In this document: piece after piece, positions 48,337-57,178 of the stretch
How the letters are laid out: the number at the start of each line of letters is the position of its first letter
Numbering within the stretch: position 1 is the stretch's first letter
NCBI RefSeq assembly: GCF_000695625.1
Contig: NZ_JMQI01000055.1
Location: forward strand, 124,001 to 188,000
DNA length: 64,000 bases
Direction: 5' to 3'
Source: Amycolatopsis rifamycinica
GTDB taxonomy: Bacteria; Actinomycetota; Actinomycetes; Mycobacteriales; Pseudonocardiaceae
Program-made: the position numbers and the translations under genes
Notes under the pieces: generated by a model
Database searches by the model: none
What the model was told of the DNA's origin: nothing
Seen by the model: the letters and a program-made list of their open reading frames with translations, nothing else

Positions 48337-49389
48337 ATGACCGCACATGAGCAGCTCGTAGTCCGCCGGGGCCGTCGATCCGGCATCACCACGATGGTGG
48401 CCGTCCATTCGACCGCCCTCGGCCCCGCCGTCGGCGGCTGCCGCTTCAAGCCCTACGCCACGCTGGAAGAAGCCATCGGCGACGTCCTGCGCCTGTCGGC
48501 CGCCATGACGGCGAAGTGCGCCGTCGCCGGGCTGGCGTTCGGGGGCGGCAAGAGCGTCATCGCGCCCGAGCCCGGCCGCGTGCTCTCGCCCGAGGAGCGC
48601 CGGGCCGTCCTGCTCGACCACGCCGACCTGATCGCGGAGTTCGGCGGCCGCTACCAGGCGGGCCCGGACGTGGGCACCGGCCCGGCCGACATGCTCGTGC
48701 TCCGCGAAGCCTCGCCGTACGCGTTCTGCACGCCCGAGTCCGCGGGCGGAACCGGTTCCTCCAGCGGCCCGACCGCCGTCGGGGTGCTCGCCGCGCTCCG
48801 GGCGGCGACCGGCTCGGCGGACATGACGGGACGCCGGGTGGTGATCAGCGGCTACGGCTCGGTCGGGGCCCACCTCGCGGCGAGCCTGTCCGCGGCCGGG
48901 GCCGATGTCGTCGTTTCCGACATCGACCCGGCGAAACGCGCCGAAGCCGAGCGACGCGGCCTCACCTGGGTGGAGCCGGAGAAGGCGCTCACCCTCTCCG
49001 CAGACGTCGTCGTCCCGGCGGCGGTCGGCGGGGTGCTCGACCCCGGGACGGCCGCCCGGCTCGACACGCCCCTCGTCGTCGGCCCGGCCAACAACCAGCT
49101 GACCGACGACACCGTCGCCGACGACCTCGCCGCGCGCGGCATCCGGTGGATCCCGGACTACGTGGCGAGCGCGGGGGGCATCCTCTACACCCTTTCGCGG
49201 GAAGCCGAAGGGCTGGGCCACGAGGCCGCGCTCGCCCGCGTGGAGACGATCGAAGACACCGTTCGCACCCTCCTGGAGGCCGCCGAAGCCCACTCGACCA
49301 CCCCGCTGCGGGAGGCGGCCGAGCTGGCCGCGCGGCGGCTCACGTCCGGGCTGGCGTCACGTACTCCTTCGCCTCGGGCAACGGTTTGA
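48337..49389 (+). CDS. Glu/Leu/Phe/Val dehydrogenase (leucine/valine type)
   Basis: A 350-aa NAD-dependent amino-acid dehydrogenase. The N-terminal domain has GPAVGGCRFKPYATLEEAIGDVLRL, the catalytic lysine in SAAMTAKCAVAGLAFGGGKSVI and the DVGTGPADM motif. The NAD domain has VVISGYGSVGAHLAASL and the PVV-like GPANNQLTDD. It deaminates Leu, Val or Phe to the 2-oxo acids, which feed branched-chain or aromatic catabolism and precursor supply. Next to an Lrp regulator. ATG 48337. Confidence 0.92.
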   Translation: MTAHEQLVVRRGRRSGITTMVAVHSTALGPAVGGCRFKPYATLEEAIGDVLRLSAAMTAKCAVAGLAFGGGKSVIAPEPGRVLSPEERRAVLLDHADLIAEFGGRYQAGPDVGTGPADMLVLREASPYAFCTPESAGGTGSSSGPTAVGVLAALRAATGSADMTGRRVVISGYGSVGAHLAASLSAAGADVVVSDIDPAKRAEAERRGLTWVEPEKALTLSADVVVPAAVGGVLDPGTAARLDTPLVVGPANNQLTDDTVADDLAARGIRWIPDYVASAGGILYTLSREAEGLGHEAALARVETIEDTVRTLLEAAEAHSTTPLREAAELAARRLTSGLASRTPSPRATV

Positions 49390-49468
49390 GGTCCTGGTAG
49401 CCGTCGACGACCAGCCCGGCGGGCCCGGCACCGAGGCCGCCGTCCCGTCGAGCACCCGGCGGCGGCGG

Positions 49469-50296
49469 TCATCGCGCCCGCTCCCGCAGGGCGGCCAGCA
49501 CGTCCGGCGGCGTGGTGAACTCCCCGAGGCGGACCGGCTTGCGGTCGCCGTGGAAGTCGCTCGACCCGGTGGTGAGCAGGCCCAGCCCGGCGGCCACGGC
49601 ACGCAGCCGCCCCGCGACCTCCGCCGGTTGTTCCGGGTGGCCGGCTTCGAGCCCGGCCAGGCCCGCCTCGGCCAGCGCGGCCAGCTGCGCGTCGGAGACC
49701 TCGGCCCGGCGCTTCTCCGACCGGGGGTGGGCCAGCACCGCGACCCCGCCGGCCCCGCGGACCAGCGCGATCGCGTCCGCCGCGGACAGGACGTGCTTCG
49801 GGACGTCGGCGCGGCCACCGTCGGCGAGCCAGCCGGCGGTGAACGCCGCCCGGGTGTCGGCGACGACCCCGGCCGCGACCAGTGCCGCCGCGACGTGCGG
49901 GCGGCCCAGCGGTGCGCCACCGGCGATCGCGCGCACCTGCTCGAGCGTGATGGGAGCGCCCAGTTCCCGGCAGCGCTCGACCATCCGGACCGCGCGCCGG
50001 GCGCGGTCGCCGCGGATGAGCTCGAGCTCGGCCGCCAGCGGGCCGTCGGCGGGATCGGCGAAGTAGCCGAGCAGGTGCACCTCGGCGTCGTCGAGCCGGC
50101 AGGAGATCTCGACCCCGGGCACCAGTTCGATCCCGGCGTCCGCGGCGGCGCGGCCGGCCTCGGCCAGCCCGGCGAACGTGTCGTGGTCGGTGAGCGCGAC
50201 CACGTCGAGCCCGGCCTTGGCGGCCAGCAGCGGGAGCTCCGCGGGCGGGGTCGTCCCGTCCGAGGCGGTGCTGTGCGTGTGCAGGTCGATCGTCAT
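49469..50296 (-). CDS. PHP-domain phosphoesterase
   Basis: 275 aa. The metal-binding motifs of the PHP fold are present: DLHTHSTASDGTTPP at the N-terminus, VALTDHDTFAGL, ELVPGVEISC, VLAHPRSE and GSSDFHGDRK. It resembles YciV/RNase AM-like nucleoside 3',5'-bisphosphate or RNA 5'-end phosphoesterases. Tri-metal hydrolytic activity is expected; the substrate is not certain. ATG 50296. Divergent from the FAD/FeS oxidoreductase. Confidence 0.9.
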   Translation of the reverse strand: MTIDLHTHSTASDGTTPPAELPLLAAKAGLDVVALTDHDTFAGLAEAGRAAADAGIELVPGVEISCRLDDAEVHLLGYFADPADGPLAAELELIRGDRARRAVRMVERCRELGAPITLEQVRAIAGGAPLGRPHVAAALVAAGVVADTRAAFTAGWLADGGRADVPKHVLSAADAIALVRGAGGVAVLAHPRSEKRRAEVSDAQLAALAEAGLAGLEAGHPEQPAEVAGRLRAVAAGLGLLTTGSSDFHGDRKPVRLGEFTTPPDVLAALRERAR

Positions 50297-50401
50297 GCGG
50301 CTGCCCTCCGGATCCGATCGTCGCACAGATCAGCGGGTACCCCGGCGAGGTCGTGGACAGCCGGAGAGGTACGGCGGCGTCCGGTCGACTTGAATGGGGG
50401 T

Positions 50402-53137
50402 GTGGAGATCCTCACCGACGCCGCCGCGCTCGCGCTGTACACGACCGACGCGTCCAACTACCGCCACGTGCCCCACGGCGTGGTGCTGCCGCGGACCGTC
50501 GACGACATCGTCGCCGCGGTCGCCGCCGCCCGCGATCGCGACCTGCCGGTGATCGCGCGCGGCGGCGGCACGAGCGTCGCCGGGAACGCGTGCGGCCCGG
50601 GGCTGGTGATCGACACCTCGAGGCACCTCGGCGGGGTGCTCTCGCTGGATCCGGACACCCGGCTCGCGCGCGTGCTGCCCGGCACGGTGCTCGACGACCT
50701 GCAGGCGGTCGCGGCCCCGCACGGCCTGCGGTTCGGGCCGGACCCGTCGACGCACAGCCGCTGCACGCTCGGCGGGATGATCGGCAACAACGCGTGCGGC
50801 TCGCACTCGGTGGCGTGGGGGCGCACGGTCGACGTCGTCCACGCGCTGGAAGTCCTGCTCTACGACGGCACGCGGCTGCGCGTCGGCCCGGACGAGCCCA
50901 CCGAAGGCCGGATCTTCGACGAGCTGCGCGCGCTGGTGCGCGACAACCTGGCCTTGCTGCGCAGGGAACTCTCGACGTTCCCGCGCCGGGTGTCCGGCTA
51001 CGGGCTCGAACACCTGTTGCCGGAGAACGGCTTCGACGTCGCCAAGGCGCTCGTCGGCAGCGAGGGCACCTGCGTGACCATCCTGGAGGCGACGGTTTCG
51101 CTGGCCGAGCTGCCGAAGCGGCGGGTGCTCGCCGTGCTGGGCTTCCCCTCCGACATCGCCGCGGCCGACGCGGTGCCGTCGATCCTGCCGTGGTCGCCGC
51201 TGACCGTCGAAGGCGTGGACGCCGAACTCGTCGCGATGCTCCCCGGCCGGGCCGGCGACCTGCCGCCGGGCGGGGCGTGGCTGTTCGTCGAGCTGGCCGG
51301 GGACGACCCGGCGGCGCGGGCCCGTTCATTGGCGGCGTCCTTGGACCTGACGGGCTTCGCGATCCTCGACGACCCGGCCGCGCAACGCCGGTTGTGGCGC
51401 ATCCGCGAGGAAGGCGCCGGGCTCGCGACGCGGCTGGCCGACGGCTCGGAGGCGTGGCCCGGCTGGGAAGACGCGGCCGTCCCGCCCGAGCGGCTCGGCG
51501 CGTACCTGCGCGAGTTCAAGGAGCTCATGCGCGCGCACGGCCGTCGCAGCGTCGTCTACGGCCACTACGGCGAAGGCTGCCTGCACCTACGGCTGGACTT
51601 CGACCTGCTCTCCTCGTCCGGCGTGGCGGACTTCCGGCGCTTCCTGGAGGAGGCCGCGGACCTCGTCGCGGCGCACGGCGGCTCGCTGTCCGGCGAGCAC
51701 GGCGACGGCCAGGCGCGGTCCGAGCTGCTGTCGCGGATGTACAGCCCCGAGATGCTCGACGTCTTCGCGCGGTTCAAGGCCATCTTCGACCCGGCCGGGC
51801 GGATGAACCCCGGCATCCTGGTGGCGCCGCGGCCGATCGACGCCGACCTGCGGGTGCGGCCGACCTCCAAGTCCTTCGAGGACAGTGTCTTCCTCGGCTA
51901 CCCGGAGGACCGGGGCAGCTTCGGCCAGGCGATGCGGCGCTGCGTCGGGGTCGGGAAGTGCCGCAACACCAGCGGTGGCGGCGTGATGTGCCCGAGTTAC
52001 CGGGCCACCCGCGAGGAACAGCACTCGACGCGCGGACGGGCGCACCTGCTCGCGGAGATGATCAACGGTGAAGTGATCAAGGACGGCTGGCGCTCGGCCG
52101 AAGTGCACGACGCACTAGATCTGTGCCTGTCCTGCAAGGGCTGCCTCTCCGACTGCCCGGTCGACGTCGACATGGCGACGTACAAGGCCGAGTTCCTGCA
52201 CCAGCACTACCGGCGGCGGCTGCGGCCGGCGTCGCACTACTCGATGGGCTGGCTGCCGCTGTGGCTGCGGCTCAGCGCGTTGGCGCCGCGGCTGGCCAAT
52301 CTCGTGGGACGGTCGCGGTTCGCCGGCTTGGTGAAACGCCTCGGCGGGATAGCGCCGGAACGTGCGCTGCCTTCCTTCGCGCCTTCACCGTTCACGTCGT
52401 CGCGCGCGGATCTCCGGCGGAGGGCGTCAGGGGAGCGCCGGGTGGTGCTGTGGCCGGACTCGTTCAACAACTACCTGACGCCGTCGGTGCTCGACGCGGC
52501 CCACGAGGTGCTCACCGCGGCCGGCTACGACGTCGTGCTGCCGGACCGTGGCGTCTGCTGTGGACTGACGTGGGTGTCGACGGGCCAGCTCGGCGTCGCG
52601 CGCCGCGTCCTGGACCGGACCCTTTCCGTGCTGGCGCCGTACCTGGAAGACGGCTACGAGGTGGCGGGCCTGGAACCGAGCTGCACGGCACTGTTCCGCG
52701 GCGACCTGCCCGCGCTCATGCCGGGCGACGCGCGTGTGGAGCTGCTGGCTTCCCGGACGTTCACGTTCGCCGAGCTGCTGGAGCGGGCGCCGATCCCGTT
52801 CGCGGCGCTCGACGTCGACGCGATCACGCAGGTGCACTGCCACCAGCACGCGGTCCTCGGCTTCGGCGCCGACGAATCCGCGCTGGCGGCCGCCGGCGTC
52901 CGGAACACCACGCTGGACTCGGGTTGCTGCGGCCTGGCGGGCAATTTCGGCTTCGAACGCGGCCACTACGACGTCTCGAAGGCGGTCGCGGAGGACCGGA
53001 TGCTGCCGGCGATCCGCGCGGCAGGCCCGGACACCGTGGTGGTCTCGGACGGCTTCAGCTGCCGGACGCAGATCGCCCAGGAGTCGGGCCGGACGCCGGT
53101 GCACCTGGCGGAACTGCTGCGGCGGGCGCTCCCGTGA
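50402..53137 (+). CDS. FAD- and FeS-containing D-2-hydroxyacid (D-lactate/glycolate) dehydrogenase
   Basis: A 911-aa single-chain enzyme. FAD_binding_4 covers residues 20-170 (LPVIARGGGTSVAGNACGPGL, GGMIGNNACGSHSVAWG). The FAD-linked oxidase C domain reaches about 480 (GEHGDGQARSELL). Two Fe-S cluster motifs follow (CVGVGKCRNTSGGGVMCPSY; CLSCKGCLSDCPVDVDMATY), then two CCG domains (GVCCGLTWVSTGQLG; SGCCGLAGNFGFE). This GlcD-GlcF-type fusion oxidises D-lactate, glycolate or D-2-hydroxyglutarate and passes electrons to the quinone pool. GTG 50402 is preceded immediately by GGGGGT, so the start may lie slightly upstream (in-frame TTG 50390). Confidence 0.9.
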   Translation: MEILTDAAALALYTTDASNYRHVPHGVVLPRTVDDIVAAVAAARDRDLPVIARGGGTSVAGNACGPGLVIDTSRHLGGVLSLDPDTRLARVLPGTVLDDLQAVAAPHGLRFGPDPSTHSRCTLGGMIGNNACGSHSVAWGRTVDVVHALEVLLYDGTRLRVGPDEPTEGRIFDELRALVRDNLALLRRELSTFPRRVSGYGLEHLLPENGFDVAKALVGSEGTCVTILEATVSLAELPKRRVLAVLGFPSDIAAADAVPSILPWSPLTVEGVDAELVAMLPGRAGDLPPGGAWLFVELAGDDPAARARSLAASLDLTGFAILDDPAAQRRLWRIREEGAGLATRLADGSEAWPGWEDAAVPPERLGAYLREFKELMRAHGRRSVVYGHYGEGCLHLRLDFDLLSSSGVADFRRFLEEAADLVAAHGGSLSGEHGDGQARSELLSRMYSPEMLDVFARFKAIFDPAGRMNPGILVAPRPIDADLRVRPTSKSFEDSVFLGYPEDRGSFGQAMRRCVGVGKCRNTSGGGVMCPSYRATREEQHSTRGRAHLLAEMINGEVIKDGWRSAEVHDALDLCLSCKGCLSDCPVDVDMATYKAEFLHQHYRRRLRPASHYSMGWLPLWLRLSALAPRLANLVGRSRFAGLVKRLGGIAPERALPSFAPSPFTSSRADLRRRASGERRVVLWPDSFNNYLTPSVLDAAHEVLTAAGYDVVLPDRGVCCGLTWVSTGQLGVARRVLDRTLSVLAPYLEDGYEVAGLEPSCTALFRGDLPALMPGDARVELLASRTFTFAELLERAPIPFAALDVDAITQVHCHQHAVLGFGADESALAAAGVRNTTLDSGCCGLAGNFGFERGHYDVSKAVAEDRMLPAIRAAGPDTVVVSDGFSCRTQIAQESGRTPVHLAELLRRALP

Positions 53138-53701
53138 TCATCCGGCGCGCTCCAGCAGCGTCCGGACGGCGGTGAGGACGAGCCGGACGATGTCGTCGGG
53201 GTCGGCACCGGCCAGTGGCTGCTTGCCGGTGAGCTCGCGGACCACCCCGATGCCCATCAGCCAGGCGAGCGCGAGGTCGGCGCGCAGCTCGGCGTCCGGG
53301 GCGTCGGTCAGCGTGGCCAGGATCCGGGTGTACTCCTGGCCGATCTCCTCGCGCAGCACCGCCCCGACGTCGCCGCTGCCCGAGGAGCGCAGGTACGTCT
53401 CCAGCGTCCGGTTGTGGTCGCTCCCCGGCGCGAGCATGCTGCGCAGCGACTCGCTGAGCAGCAGCTCGGGCGGGTGGGTTTCCAGGTGCTCGCGCCCGCT
53501 GCGGGCGATGACCGCCTCGAACAGCGCTTCCTTGCTGCCGAAGTAGCGGAAGAGCAGCGCCTGGTTGACCTCGGCCAGGTCGGCGATGTCGCGCACGGTC
53601 GTCCGGTCGAACCCGCGCTCGGCGAACAGCTTCGCGCCGGCGTCGAGCAGCGCCTGCCGCGTCGCGGCCGCGTCCCGCCTCCGGCCGGCCTGTTCCGTCA
53701 T
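53138..53701 (-). CDS. TetR-family regulator at the end of a P450 operon
   Basis: 187 aa. The N-terminal TetR HTH (RQALLDAGAKLFAERGFDRTTVRDIADLAEVNQALLFRYFGSKEALFEAVI) precedes a variable ligand domain. ATG 53701 lies 37 nt after the ferredoxin stop on the same strand, so it is the fourth gene of padR-P450-ferredoxin-tetR. The 20-bp palindrome at 55734-55753 has the form of a TetR operator and is a candidate target. It abuts the oxidoreductase end-to-end. Confidence 0.9.
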   Translation of the reverse strand: MTEQAGRRRDAAATRQALLDAGAKLFAERGFDRTTVRDIADLAEVNQALLFRYFGSKEALFEAVIARSGREHLETHPPELLLSESLRSMLAPGSDHNRTLETYLRSSGSGDVGAVLREEIGQEYTRILATLTDAPDAELRADLALAWLMGIGVVRELTGKQPLAGADPDDIVRLVLTAVRTLLERAG

Positions 53702-53738
53702 CGGAGCAGGCTAACCGGCGGGCCGGGACGTGGCCGCG

Positions 53739-53942
53739 CTAGCTGCCGGAAACCCGGATCGCGGCGGCCGGGCAGGTCAGTTCGGCCTGCCGGACCGCGT
53801 CCTGTTCCCCGGCGGGCGGCTCGGCGGCGAGGAGGACGACCGTGCCGTCGTCTTCGTTCTGGTCGAACGTCTCCGGCGCGAGCAGCACGCACTGGCCGGA
53901 CGAAACGCAGCTTCCCGTGTCGACGGTGACCTTCACGCTCAC
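53739..53942 (-). CDS. [3Fe-4S] ferredoxin, partner of the upstream P450
   Basis: A 67-aa ferredoxin of the SoyB/FdxH type. The motif C-x5-C (CVSSGQC, near residues 12-18) plus a distal CP ([10 protein letters not shown]) gives a [3Fe-4S] cluster. The GTG start at 53942 overlaps the P450 stop (GTGA), so it is translationally coupled and very probably donates electrons to that P450. An in-frame GTG one codon upstream is possible. Confidence 0.93.
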   Translation of the reverse strand: MSVKVTVDTGSCVSSGQCVLLAPETFDQNEDDGTVVLLAAEPPAGEQDAVRQAELTCPAAAIRVSGS

Positions 53943-55153
53943 CACTCCACCGGAACGCGCTCGACGCCGCCGGCCACGCGGTTGGTGCGGACCGGGATCT
54001 CGTCGAGCCCGACGGCCAGCCGCAGGCCGGGGAAGCGGCGGAACAGCTTCGGGAACACCGTCCGCAGCTCGGTGCGGGCGAGGTTGGCGCCGATGCAGAC
54101 GTGGGCGCCGGTGCCGAAGGCGAGGTGCACGTTCGGCGTGCGGTCCGGGTCGAACCCGTCCGGGTCGGCGAACACCGAGGCGTCCCGGTTGGCCGCGTCG
54201 CTGGAGATGAGCACGGCGTCGCCGCGCCTGATCCGCGTCCCGGCGATCTCGACGTCTTCGTGCGCGTACCGCAGCAGGCCGGTGCCGCTGGTCGCGGTCA
54301 GCCGCAGGATCTCCTCGACGGTCTGGTTGACCTGGCCATCGGGGTCGGCGGCGAAGCGGTCGCGGCGGGCGGTGTCGCTGAGCAGGAACAGCGTGCCCAT
54401 CGCGATGCGCGTCGACGTCGTCTCGTGGCCGGCGAACAGCAGGCCGGCGCCCATCCGCGCGAGGTCTTCGTCGGTGAAGGTGGGGTCCTCCGCCTGGACC
54501 CCGACCATGTCGGAGATGACGTCGGGCTGCGGGTTCGCGCGCTTGGCGTCGGCCAGCTTCGTCATGTAGGCCATGAACTCCGCCATGGCCGCCTGGGCGT
54601 CTTCGCCGCCGTCCATCACCGCGATCCGCTCGGACAGCCCGCGGAAGTGCTCCCGGTCGGCGTACGGCACGCCGAGCAGCTCGCAGATCACCAGCACCGG
54701 CAGCGGAAAGGCGAGGAACTCGGTCAGGTCGACCGGCTCGCCCGGGTTCGCTTGGCGTGCGGCCGCCAGCTCGTCGAGGCAGCGGTCGGTCAGTTCGGCG
54801 ATGCGGTCGCCGAGGGCGCGCATGCGGGGCGCGGAGAACGCGGGCGCCAGCATCCGGCGCATCCGCTTGTGCTCGCGCTCTTCGTTCTCGAAGTCGCCGC
54901 TCGGGCCGTTCTGCAGCGCGGCGTGGGAGATCCGCGACGCCTGTTCCGGCGCCGGGTGCGACCGGCCGAAGCGGCGGTCGCGGAAGACCTCCTTGGCCTC
55001 CTCGTAGGAGGTCACCAGCCAGGCCGGGTCGCCGGCCGGGGTGAGCACCCGGCTCACCGGCGCCTGCCGGCGGAGGATCGCGTAGTCCGGGGCGATCGCG
55101 AGCGCGTCCGCGCGGGCGAAGGGGAGGCGAGGCGTCTCTTCGGTGGTGGTCAT
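53939..55153 (-). CDS. Cytochrome P450 (first of two)
   Basis: A 404-aa soluble bacterial P450. The I-helix oxygen motif AGHETTS is at 241-247, ExxR (EEILR) at 280-284, and the heme-binding loop [10 protein letters not shown] has Cys353. It most resembles actinobacterial CYP105/107-type monooxygenases; the substrate is unknown. ATG 55153 overlaps the stop of padR (ATGA), and the ferredoxin overlaps its end. Its operon faces a second P450-ferredoxin operon across a 110-bp promoter region. Confidence 0.94.
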   Translation of the reverse strand: MTTTEETPRLPFARADALAIAPDYAILRRQAPVSRVLTPAGDPAWLVTSYEEAKEVFRDRRFGRSHPAPEQASRISHAALQNGPSGDFENEEREHKRMRRMLAPAFSAPRMRALGDRIAELTDRCLDELAAARQANPGEPVDLTEFLAFPLPVLVICELLGVPYADREHFRGLSERIAVMDGGEDAQAAMAEFMAYMTKLADAKRANPQPDVISDMVGVQAEDPTFTDEDLARMGAGLLFAGHETTSTRIAMGTLFLLSDTARRDRFAADPDGQVNQTVEEILRLTATSGTGLLRYAHEDVEIAGTRIRRGDAVLISSDAANRDASVFADPDGFDPDRTPNVHLAFGTGAHVCIGANLARTELRTVFPKLFRRFPGLRLAVGLDEIPVRTNRVAGGVERVPVEW

Positions 55154-55659
55154 GCGTCTTCCCTCGGATCGGTGGTGAGGTCGGCGAGCCAGCGGAGTTC
55201 GGCGTCGAACTTCCCGAGCACGTGCCGCAGCGCGGCGCGGCTCCACGGATCGGCCTGCCCGGCGGCGAGCCCGGTGAGCCGGCCGTGCTCGGCGATCAAC
55301 GCCTCCTTGCGGACTTCGAGCACGCGGGCTCGTTCCTCCGGGCGCAGCCAGGCGAAGTTCCCGACGCGGGCCAGGAACTCCGGTTCGTTGAGCGCCAGAT
55401 CGCCGGGGAAGTCCGCGAGCATGTCGTGCAGCAGCTCCCGCCCGACCTCGGTGATGGTGTAGACGTGCCGCGGTGGTTTGGCCTCCTGCTCCTCCGCGCT
55501 GCGGCTCACCGCGCCCGCGTCGACGAAGCGCCGGAGCGTGGGGTAGAGCGAGTTGTTGGACAGGGTGTGGCCGGTCGAAGCCTCCACGGCCTTGCGCAGT
55601 TCGTAGCCGTGCATCGGCTCGACGGCCAGCTTCGACAGCAGGAGGATTTCGATCCACAC
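55150..55659 (-). CDS. PadR-family transcriptional regulator
   Basis: 169 aa. The PadR winged helix is present ([53 protein letters not shown]), followed by a C-terminal dimerisation coiled coil. The GTG start at 55659 lies on an inverted repeat (55659-55679), suggesting a leaderless, autoregulated gene. It is the first gene of padR-P450-ferredoxin-tetR. Confidence 0.9.
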   Translation of the reverse strand: MWIEILLLSKLAVEPMHGYELRKAVEASTGHTLSNNSLYPTLRRFVDAGAVSRSAEEQEAKPPRHVYTITEVGRELLHDMLADFPGDLALNEPEFLARVGNFAWLRPEERARVLEVRKEALIAEHGRLTGLAAGQADPWSRAALRHVLGKFDAELRWLADLTTDPREDA

Positions 55660-55679
55660 CTAGGTCACCGTAACCTAGG
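55659..55679. promoter_or_regulatory. PadR-like operator overlapping the padR start
   Basis: Arms CCTAGGT (55659-55665) and ACCTAGG (55673-55679) form an inverted repeat with a 7-bp spacer. The left arm abuts the GTG codon of padR. Size and symmetry fit PadR-type binding sites (ATGT/ACAT types vary), and the position supports autorepression. Confidence 0.55.
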
Positions 55680-55733
55680 ATTCGGTGACGGGGCAATGGC
55701 TGATCGTGACAGGTGGGGAAAAACTGGGTAGCG

Positions 55734-55753
55734 TTGTAAGCAGCTGCTTACAA
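55734..55753. promoter_or_regulatory. Perfect 20-bp palindrome before the second P450 gene
   Basis: TTGTAAGCAGCTGCTTACAA, 16 bp upstream of the P450 ATG. This is the form of a TetR-family operator. The TetR encoded at 53138-53701 is the nearest candidate, so the two P450 operons may be cross-regulated. Confidence 0.7.
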
Positions 55754-55769
55754 CCTCCGGGGGTTCCGC

Positions 55770-56960
55770 ATGACCGCCACCCACACCGAACCGCTCGCCT
55801 ACCCCTTCAACGAGGAGGCCGGGCTCGACCTGAACGAGGCGTACGCGGCCGCCCGGGAGGGCGCGGGCATGGTCCGGGTGAAGATGACCTACGGGGAGCC
55901 GGCGTGGCTGGCCACCCGCTACGCCGACGCCCGGCTGGTGCTGGGCGATCGGCGGTTCTCGCGGGCGATGGAGAAGGAAAAGGACGCCCCGCGCCGGCTG
56001 CCGAAGGTGAGCGACGGCGGCATCCTGCAGATGGACCCGCCCGACCACACGCGGCTGCGGACGCTGGTCGCGAAGGCGTTCACCATGCGCCGCGTCGAGC
56101 AGCTGCGGCCGCGGGTCGCGACGCTGGCGGCCGAGCTGGTCGCGGACATGAAGGCGGCCGGGGCGCCCGCCGACCTCGTCGACGCCTTCGCGTTGCCGAT
56201 CCCGGTCGCGGTGATCTGCGAGCTGCTCGGCGTCCCGGTCGCCGACCGGCCGAAGTTCCGCGTGTGGAGCGACGCGGCGCTGTCCACGAGCGGGCTGACG
56301 GCCGAGGAGTTCGAGCGCAACCGCGAAGAGCTGCGCGACTACATGCGCGGCCTGATCGCCGACCACCGCGAGCGGCCGCGGGACGACCTGATGACCGCGC
56401 TGATCGAGGCCCGCGACGTCCGTGACCGGCTGACCGAGCTGGAGCTGGTCGACCTGTGCGTCGGCATCCTCGTCGCCGGGCACGAGACCACGGCGAGCCA
56501 GATCCCGAACTTCGTCTACGCGCTGCTGGACCAGCACGCGCAGTGGGAGCGGCTGTGCGCCGGCCCGGACCTGATCCCGGCCGCGGTCGAGGAGCTGCTG
56601 CGGTTCGTGCCGCTGGGCGCCGGCGCCGGATTCCCGCGCTACGCCACCGAAGACGTCACGGTCGGCGGCGTGCTGGTCCGGGCGGGGGAGCCGGTGCTGG
56701 TGGCGGTCGGCGCGGCCAACCGCGACCGGCTGCAGTTCGACGACGCGGACGAGCTGCGCTTCGACCGCACCGAGAACCACCACCTGGGCTTCGGTCACGG
56801 TGTCCACCACTGCCTCGGCGCGCCCCTGGCCCGGCTGGAGCTGCAGGAGGCGCTGCGCGCGTTGGTCACCGAGATGCCGGGGCTGCACCTCGCCGGCGAT
56901 ATCGTGTGGAAGACGCAGATGCTCGTCCGCGGACCGCGGTCGATGCCGATCGGATGGTGA
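55770..56960 (+). CDS. Cytochrome P450 (second)
   Basis: A 396-aa P450 with AGHETT at 236-241, EELLR at 274-278, and the heme loop LGFGHGVHHCLG with Cys348. The N-terminal region (YPFNEEAGLDLNEAYAAARE) and overall pattern are close to CYP107/CYP105-like enzymes of secondary metabolism or xenobiotic oxidation. The substrate is unknown. ATG 55770 is preceded by CCTCCGGGGG and the palindrome at 55734-55753. The stop overlaps the ATG of its ferredoxin. Confidence 0.94.
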   Translation: MTATHTEPLAYPFNEEAGLDLNEAYAAAREGAGMVRVKMTYGEPAWLATRYADARLVLGDRRFSRAMEKEKDAPRRLPKVSDGGILQMDPPDHTRLRTLVAKAFTMRRVEQLRPRVATLAAELVADMKAAGAPADLVDAFALPIPVAVICELLGVPVADRPKFRVWSDAALSTSGLTAEEFERNREELRDYMRGLIADHRERPRDDLMTALIEARDVRDRLTELELVDLCVGILVAGHETTASQIPNFVYALLDQHAQWERLCAGPDLIPAAVEELLRFVPLGAGAGFPRYATEDVTVGGVLVRAGEPVLVAVGAANRDRLQFDDADELRFDRTENHHLGFGHGVHHCLGAPLARLELQEALRALVTEMPGLHLAGDIVWKTQMLVRGPRSMPIGW

Positions 56961-57178
56961 TGATGAGCTGGGACGTGAAAGTCGACGAACACACCTGCAT
57001 CGGGTCGGGGATGTGCGCGGCGCTGATGCCCGAGGTGTTCACCCTCGACGGCGCGGTGGCGCACCCGGTGACGCCGTCGGTCGAAGCCGACGAGACGGTG
57101 CTCGACGTGGCGGACTCCTGCCCGGCCATGGCGATCACGGTCACCGACGGCGGCCGCGAGATCGGCCCGCGTCCCTAG
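56960..57178 (+). CDS. [3Fe-4S] ferredoxin, partner of the second P450
   Basis: 72 aa. CIGSGMC (C-x5-C) and a distal SCPAMAI give a [3Fe-4S] cluster. The ATG overlaps the P450 stop (TGATG); the ATG one codon later or the GTG one codon earlier are also in frame. It is the electron donor to the preceding P450 by position. Its TAG stop shares a CTAG with the stop of convergent mtnA. Confidence 0.93.
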   Translation: MMSWDVKVDEHTCIGSGMCAALMPEVFTLDGAVAHPVTPSVEADETVLDVADSCPAMAITVTDGGREIGPRP

